DNA from: Tetragonia tetragonoides
Taxonomy: Eukaryota > Streptophyta > Magnoliopsida > Caryophyllales > Aizoaceae
Reading direction: 5' to 3'
Assembly: GCA_038025085.1 (NCBI GenBank)
Contig: CM076150.1
Location: 5,322,501 to 5,386,500 of the forward strand
DNA: 64,000 bases
Numbering within the stretch: position 1 is the first letter of the stretch; each line of letters opens with the position of its first letter. A program made the position numbers and the translations under genes. Shown here one piece after another: positions 57,632 through 64,000 of this stretch. The notes beneath the pieces are model-generated. The model had not been told where the DNA came from and ran no database searches. It was given only the letters and a program-made list of their open reading frames with translations.

Positions 57632-57680
57632 ATGGATGCATTGCGCGTAATTCATTCACGCAAGCGATTACAGATGACTA
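57632..57680 (+). promoter_or_regulatory. Promoter box D of GLP5
   Basis: GATGCATTGCGCGTAATTCA and CACGCAAGCGATTAC (57657-57671), then the TATA box at 57770-57782 and the leader TTTTCCACAACACAAAGACT. Confidence 0.55.
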
Positions 57681-57890
57681 ATTACAACTTGCTAATTAAG
57701 CCATTTAATATATAAAAATAATTAAGCAACGTTAATAATATACTCTCATTCTCTTCACATATATAACACTATATATATATAGGGTGACAAGTTCTTCAAT
57801 TTTCCACAACACAAAGACTACAAACTACAAACAAAACACTACAAAAAATATCCAAACTTACACACTTCTTGAGCTCCAAACATCAATAAT

Positions 57891-58532
57891 ATGGTTCTCA
57901 TCAAAACCCTCCTCACCTTCTCCCTCCTCCTTATTACTCTCTCATCAGCCAACAGCGAGAGCGTGGTGGATTACTGTGTCGCGGACCTCACCCTCCCTAA
58001 CACCCCAGCAGGTTTCCCTTGCAAGAACCCCGCAAACCTAACAGCCGATGACTTCGTATACTCAGGCTTAGCCACTGCAGGAGACACAAACAACATTTTC
58101 AAGGTCGCGGTCACACCAGCAGTCGATGTCACATTCCCAGGCCTTAACGGCCTAGGACTGTCATTGAATCGACTAGACATCGGTGTGGGTGGCGTTGTCC
58201 CTGTCCATTCACACCGTGTCTCGGAACTCATTATTGTGATCGAAGGCACAATCATTGCTGGTTTCATCGACTCGAACGATACCCCGTTTTACAAGACATT
58301 GAAGAAGGGTGACATTATGATCTTCCCACAGACATTACTTCATTTCCAGGTTAATATTGGTAAAAAACCTGCTCTTGCGTTTGTTAGCTTGAATAGTGCT
58401 AATCCTGGACTTCAATTGACCACAACTTCTCTGTTTGGAAATGGTTTGCCTTCTAAGGTGATTGAGAAGATTACATTGGTTAATTCTAAGGAGGTGATGA
58501 GGCTCAAGAAGATATTCAGTGCGTCTAATTAA
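57891..58532 (+). CDS. Germin-like protein, type II, GLP5
   Basis: 213 residues, gap-free against GLP3 and GLP4. Signal peptide to about residue 22. Cys pair C29/C44. Ligands H106, H108, E112 and H151 (HSHRVSE; PQTLLHFQ). It is the most diverged of the three type II copies: NTPAGF for NGPAGY, an SGLATAGD loop as in type I proteins, and C terminus FSASN. The loop and PGLNGLGL resemble type I, so some gene conversion between types is possible. It closes the last composite unit. Confidence 0.93.
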   Translation: MVLIKTLLTFSLLLITLSSANSESVVDYCVADLTLPNTPAGFPCKNPANLTADDFVYSGLATAGDTNNIFKVAVTPAVDVTFPGLNGLGLSLNRLDIGVGGVVPVHSHRVSELIIVIEGTIIAGFIDSNDTPFYKTLKKGDIMIFPQTLLHFQVNIGKKPALAFVSLNSANPGLQLTTTSLFGNGLPSKVIEKITLVNSKEVMRLKKIFSASN

Positions 58533-59330
58533 TTTGTTTAATTAATTATGTCTTCTATACTTCACTTGTATGTGCTTATTGCTTGTTTGCAATGTTGTTG
58601 CTTGTCTAAATTAAAGAATGAATAAGTTGTACTTCCTTTTAATTAATTTGTTCAGAAATAATAATAGTACTTTAGTTGTTATTTGTGTTCTTTCAACTAA
58701 GATGATGATATGACTATTAATTATATTCCACATGAAAAGAGTAATCATATTAGAAGTTGCATTGGTTTTTGTCATCTAATTTTGTCATATACTGTTAACA
58801 TTATTCTAGGTGGAGAGATCAGAGTAATAATCATATGACTGTCAATTTTTTATTTTTTTTTTTGATAATCTACTGTTAATTTTGTTAGTGTTAGTATTTA
58901 TATATGTGAAGTGGAGGGAGTATGTGTTTATAGTAAATCAAAAAGTAAAGTAAAAAAACTTACTGTATATGAAATTACAGTACCTACCACTTAACTTATA
59001 CTGTAAATGTTAAAAGCTGCCTCAAGGGAGTCAGGGTTTTCTACTCCTGAGTCCTGACATAAGCTTGGATCTGATCCTATAGCCATTCACGATTGTAGCA
59101 GCAGATCATGAAAGTACATCTGTTATAGGATGTATCAAGGTGTAGAGACGCAGATTAATACGTGCAACAGTGAGTTAGGGACTAGTAGACGCAGTATTAT
59201 TCAACAGTATACAGATAAGAATTTCGAGATTAAATGTTAAGATATATATGAATCAAATGAACTAGCTGGGGGTTTTTGCGTCATTTCCAACACCACATAT
59301 AAAGCCCAAAATCCTAATTTCCCTCATAAT
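58533..59330. other. 3' flank of GLP5
   Basis: Holds the GLP5 3' untranslated region (GAATAAGTTGTACTTCCTTT, shared with GLP3) and a decayed piece of block B near 59150-59240. No further gene before the LINE. Confidence 0.5.
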
Positions 59331-59337
59331 TTCTCCT

Positions 59338-60235
59338 TTGCCTTCTCTTTCACAAATTTTCCTCCATCCATTACCATCTCTAACCTCCTTCAACCTTGCT
59401 CTAGCTTCCATGAATCCCATGGACCAAGACGAATCTCAGGATTCTTGGAGCCCACCCCAGCCCTTGTCACCTATCTACCCAACTCCTTATTACCAAGCAC
59501 CACGAGAATCAACCGTCATCCCATTTCCTCCTTACATCCCCTCAAACCCGATCATCTACTACACCAAAGGGGAGTCTCGTTATGTCCTCTGCGAAGCAGA
59601 CATAACCCATCCGGATCTTCCTTATCCCCAGGTGGTCTACTATACGACCTCTCCTTGCAATTGGATCCCACCTGCTCGCCTGAGGCCCCTTATGACCTCA
59701 CCAGGGATTGTCCCCTTCCCCTACAGGAACTTGTTCATGATCCCGATGGGTGGAGAGATCGGGCCGGCCCATCTTCCCCAGGTCACAGACCTCCAACGCC
59801 TGCACCCGGGTCTACGGAAAGCTATATAGTGGATGCTCCTAAATCTGGATATGGACGCTCTATTCCGGAGGACCTAGCGAATTGGATCGACCCAGCACCG
59901 CTTATGCCTCAATTGAGGGAAACCTGTTTGTTGAACTTAGGGGTTCTGACTGTGGAAATGAATCACAACTCCAATGGTGTCAAAATCATCCAAACAGTAA
60001 GGAGAACAACCTAGTTGGAAATATCGGGAGGATGGTCAGACCAAACAGAGCCAATGAAAGAAGGGTTTCGTTTTCCACCACTGCTGGCCCCAATGCCAAG
60101 AAGAAAAAGCTCAATGTTGTTCAGCTGCAGGGAAAGAATGATTTACAGGTTCCACCATCTGGACTTTGCCCGACGAGGCAGAGTAAACGACTGGAGAGTG
60201 CAAGAAGCACTAGAGGATCAGCAAAAGCTCCCTGA
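59338..60235 (+). pseudogene. LINE ORF1 region, atypical and frameshifted
   Basis: Frames at 59338-59829 and 59843-60235 would form one product if joined by a frameshift near 59830. The second part ends in a basic Lys/Arg-rich tail and stops at 60233-60235, four bases before the ORF2 ATG, as expected for ORF1. The first part is proline/tyrosine-rich (PLSPIYPTPYYQAP). I see neither the DUF4283 domain nor the CCHC knuckle usual in plant L1 ORF1. A third overlapping frame (59445-60014) is probably a shadow. Confidence 0.4.
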
Positions 60236-60239
60236 TTTA

Positions 60240-63200
60240 ATGAATATCCTAGCCTGGAACACTCGAGGGATTGCTAGACCCTCTTTCAAGGATAACTTCC
60301 TTCATCTTTTTCAAACCCATAACCCTGACCTCGTCATTCTCACTGAAACCAGAATGGGAAGGAAGAATACTGAGAGAATGGTGGCATCACTACCATTTAC
60401 TAATTTTGAGCTAGTGGAACCTGAGGGCTTCAAGGGGGGGATCCTACTACTGTGGAATGATGGAAGGATTAACTTCACTCCCATCAATATTCGCAGCCAA
60501 GGATTTCATGGTGTGGTGCAGGTAACTCACTCAAATGTTTGTGTTTTTATTTCTGCGATTTATGTTAGTCCTGCTTTTACTGTTAGAAAGGAATTGTGGG
60601 AGGAATTAGGTGCTATTTCTGTTGATATTAACTTACCATGGCTTATGATTGGGGATTTTAATGAAGTTATTAGTAGTGATGAGAAATGTGGAGGTAGACC
60701 AATTAAACAGTACAAAGCTGATTTGTATGCTGATACTATGGATGTTTGTAAAATGTTTGATCTTGGTTTTGTTGGGCCTAAATATACTTGGACTAACAAA
60801 AGAAAAAGAAGACATATCATGGAAAGGCTAGACCTTGCCTGGATCAATAGTGAATGGTTGCTTGCTTTCCCTGAATCCCAACTCACCCACTTACCTAGAA
60901 TCACCTCTGATCACTGCCCAATTTTGCTGAACACCACTAAAATAAATTTCCTAAAATCTGAGAAAGCCTTCAAATTTGAACCTATGTGGTGTCTTGAACC
61001 AGAATTTGATGCTCTTGTCCAACTGGAATGTTGTAAAGCTAACACTGTCACTGGCAAACTTGGTCTTCTGGCTAAAAGTCTCACAACTTGGGCTAAAGAA
61101 AAATTTGGGAATATTGTGATTAAAAAGAAAAAGCTTCTCAACAGACTTGGGGGTATGCAGAAAGAGCTGTGTATCTCTCCCTTATCCTCTTTCTTCCAGG
61201 ATCTTGAAGCTAGCATCACTGCTGAGCTTGAGGGGATCCTTGAACAAGAACAGTGGTTTTGGATGATGAGATCTAGGGCAAACTGGACTATCCAGAGAGA
61301 TAGGAACACCTCCTTTTTCCATCACTTAGTTCTTTTTAGGAGCAAACAGAATAAAATCCTCCAACTCAGAGATTTGGTGGGCAATGATATTGTCTGCCCG
61401 AAGAAAATCAAAGACCACATATGCCTTCATTTCCAAAAAATGTTTAGCACTGAAAAAACTGTCAGTCCCCTGTGGAGCCAATGTCTGTTTGAGACTAATG
61501 GTTTTGGAAGAATTGCCATTGCCTATGCCCCTGACCATAGTGAAATTAGGAGAGCCTTTTTCTCCATGGGGGCCTACAAGAGCCCTGGACCTGATGGGTA
61601 CCATGCTTTCTTCTTTCAGAAGCAATGGGGGAGAATAGGAAGGGATGTGTCTAACATCATTGCCAATATATTTGTCACTGGCCTGATTCCACCTGGACTC
61701 AATGAGACCCTAATCAGCCTCATTCCCAAGTGTGATAATCCTTAGACCATTAAGCAATTTAGGCCCATTAGTCTTTGCAACACTTTGTATAAGGCTGTCA
61801 CAAAAATTCTGGTGGCTAGAATTAGACCTTTCCTTAACAAGCTGGTGTCCCCTAATCAGAACAGCTTCATCCCTGGGATAGAATCTGAGGTCAACTACAT
61901 TGTGGCTTCTGAAATCCTCCACATAATGCACACCAAAAAAGATTCTAGGCATTGGTTTGCAATTAAAATTGACTTAGAAAAAGCCTATGATAGGCTGGAA
62001 TGGGATTTCATTAGGAACTGCTTGTTCTCCTTTAATTTTGATGAGAAAACCATCAGCCTGATTATGCACTTGATTACTTCTGTGTCCTCTGCTGTTCTGG
62101 TCAATGGTGGACCCACAGAGGCTTTCCAACCCTCAAGAGGGATTAGGTAAGGAGACCCTCTTTCCCCCTATATCTTTATCCTGTGCATGGAATTCTTATC
62201 TAAACTCATTCATGGGGCTTGCCAGAATAAGACCTGGCAACCTTTCCTTGTGGGAAGACAAAAACTCCCAATTTCTCATCTCTTGTTTGCTGATGATGTC
62301 CTCCTCTTTGGGGAAGCCTCTGCCTCCACCATAGAGGCCATCAACAGCACTCTACTCACCTTCTCTAGGGCCTCTGGGCAACTGATCAATCCTGATAAAA
62401 GTCAATTGGTGTTTTCTAAGGGCACCCCTGAGAACATTATTGACCTTGTTGAGAGGGGCCTGGGCACATCTAAGTCTGAGTGCTTAGGTACTTACCTGGG
62501 GTTTCCTCTCACACATAAGAGGCCCTCTAAGAGGGATTCCAACAGAATCCTTGATAAGGTCAAAAGTAAGTTGGCTAGCTGGAAAACCAAGCACCTTTCT
62601 AGGGCTGGTAAACTGTGCCTCATTAAAGCTACTCTTAGCTCCATTCCTACATACTATATGCAATGCATTCACCTGCATACCCAGACCCTTAAAGAACTTA
62701 ATGTTGTGGCTAATAACTTTCTCTGGGGTGACTCAGAAAAGGGAAGGAAATTACATCTCATGGGGTGGCACAGGGTTATCCAACCCATTGATGAAGGGGG
62801 GTTGGGAATTAGAGACAGTATGGCTCAGAATAAAGCCCTTATGGTTAGAATGGCCTGGAAACTCATGTCCAGTGGTAACCTGGCCAGTCTGGTGATTAGG
62901 GCTAAATACCTAGGGAGAAATGGTTTTGCTCCCTTCAGCACTGGCTCCCATATTTGGAAAGATGTGGGTAAGGGATGTGATATCCTGGATGATAGTATGA
63001 TTTGGGTTGTAGGAAATGGGAGCTCCATCAAGTTTTGGGAGGACAACTGGACTGGATTTGGTAGGCTAAAGGACCTCATTGAGGGCCCCCTCCCTGCCAA
63101 TGAACAGGACCTGACTCTGAACTCTTGCTTATCAAATGACCAATGGAATTTTTCAAATATATCCTTTGAGTTCCCTGAGGATATCCTCAATGTCATGATG

Positions 63201-64000
63201 GATATAAATATCTGCTCTGCTAGTAGGAGAGACTTTAGAACCAACTCCTTTGTCTTAGAGGACAAATTTGGCACAACAGGGGCCTACAAAGAAGTAATTA
63301 AGGATCTCTATCCAAAGGATGATAACCTTGACAACACTGAGTGGATTTGGAAATTGAAAGTCCCCCCAAAAATCCAGTTCTTCATTTGGTTAGCCTACTA
63401 TGATAGGCTACCCCACTTGGTCACTCTTGCTAATAGAAAGATTATTGCCTCTGATCAATACACTTTCTGCAATCTGAATGCTGAAAACTCACTGCATGTG
63501 TTAAAAAACTGTACTATGACCAGTGACTATTGGTGTGAGCTTAATTTCACTCATGTTGATGACAATTGTATCAAAAACTGGCTTAAGACCAACCTCCTTG
63601 CTAAGGGCTGTCTTGATAATAACCCAAAATCCACTGTTTTTGCCTTTGCCATCTGGGATATCTGGAAAAGGAGGAATAGGTCCATCTTTGATGAATCTGT
63701 CCCCCCTCCCCTCCAGTGCTCCATCAAACAAACATTTTTCTCTGTTTCTGAATTCACATCTAGCCAACCTATTGACCCAATTAGAGGAAGCAACAACACT
63801 GAACCACCCAGGCATTGGTCTCCCCCACCCAAGAATAAATTAAAATGCAATGTGGATGCATCTGTGGTACAATCTTCTCCAAGTGCAGGAATTGCAGGAT
63901 GTTTCAGGGATGAGACAGGAAGGTGAATCATTGATTTTGCCAGGAAAGTCAAGGCACACAACATACTCATGGCTGAGCTTTTAGCACTTAAAGAAGCATT
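60240..64000 (+). pseudogene. L1-type LINE ORF2 (endonuclease, reverse transcriptase, RNase H), runs off the edge
   Basis: The ATG at 60240 starts an APE-like endonuclease (MNILAWNTRGI, LVILTETR, GDFNEV, TSDHCPIL). Reverse transcriptase follows with YKSPGPDGYHAFFF, RPISLCNTLYK, IKIDLEKAYDR and the catalytic FADD at 62286-62297, then a zf-RVT finger region near 63340-63540 and the start of an RNase H domain (CNVDASV). The frame is constant but broken by three stops: TAG at 61743 where Gln is expected before TIKQFRPIS, TAA at 62148 where Gln is expected in the conserved QGDPLSP, and TGA at 63924 where Trp is expected after ETGR. The right end of the element lies beyond the window. Confidence 0.88.

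Overview
This window looks like a chromosome segment from a dicot plant. It is AT-rich, its genes are spliced with GT..AG introns, and it carries plant-type Ty1/copia, LINE-L1, MULE, SINE and MITE copies. The conserved host genes are plastid DJ-1C, a P-class PPR gene and intronless germin-like genes. I cannot name the species from the sequence; nothing was searched and every identity is from reading.

Region 1 (1-6.0 kb): a small secreted-peptide gene with an IDA/PIP-like motif is interrupted near its 3' end by a complete copia element. The element has two 398-bp LTRs identical by eye, a TACAT target duplication, a PBS, a PPT and one uninterrupted polyprotein. Region 2 (6.8-18.4 kb): a MULE DNA transposon whose transposase gene also encodes a SWIM finger and an OTU cysteine protease. 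The gene reads on the minus strand, has four exons and is broken by two single-base deletions. The left end of the element is an array of eight direct repeats of about 0.95 kb, each starting with a copy of the terminal inverted repeat. Region 3 (18.6-22.2 kb): a Stowaway-like MITE, a long AT microsatellite, a 47-bp tandem repeat, a 1.0-kb fold-back element built of nested palindromes, and another MITE.

Region 4 (22.3-29.3 kb) is the conserved host part: a nine-exon gene (eight coding) for a chloroplast double-domain DJ-1 protein, convergent with an intronless mitochondrial-type PPR gene. Region 5 (29.3-31.5 kb) is gene-poor.

Region 6 (31.5-59.2 kb) is a germin-like protein (GLP) cluster. Two intact type I genes (ABP19/20-like, HTHPGASE motif) and three intact type II genes (HSHRVSE motif) lie on the plus strand. 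Landmarks recur in the same order: type I GLP, block B, block C, promoter box D, type II GLP. This shows that composite units of roughly 5-6 kb were duplicated in tandem. Several unit members are relics, and two loci keep a promoter and a 3' flank but have lost the coding sequence between them. Younger insertions (a MULE-like element, SINE-like sequences, a palindromic MITE) sit in individual units and can be dated against the empty sister units.

Region 7 (59.3 kb to the right edge): an L1-type LINE whose ORF2 is open in one frame apart from three premature stops, all of the kind made by C-to-T (or G-to-A) transitions. It runs off the window.

The most unusual items are the MULE with an octuplicated terminus and transposase-OTU fusion, the paired GLP array with promoter-only ghost loci, the nested-palindrome fold-back element, and the recent copia insertion that replaces the C terminus of a peptide gene.
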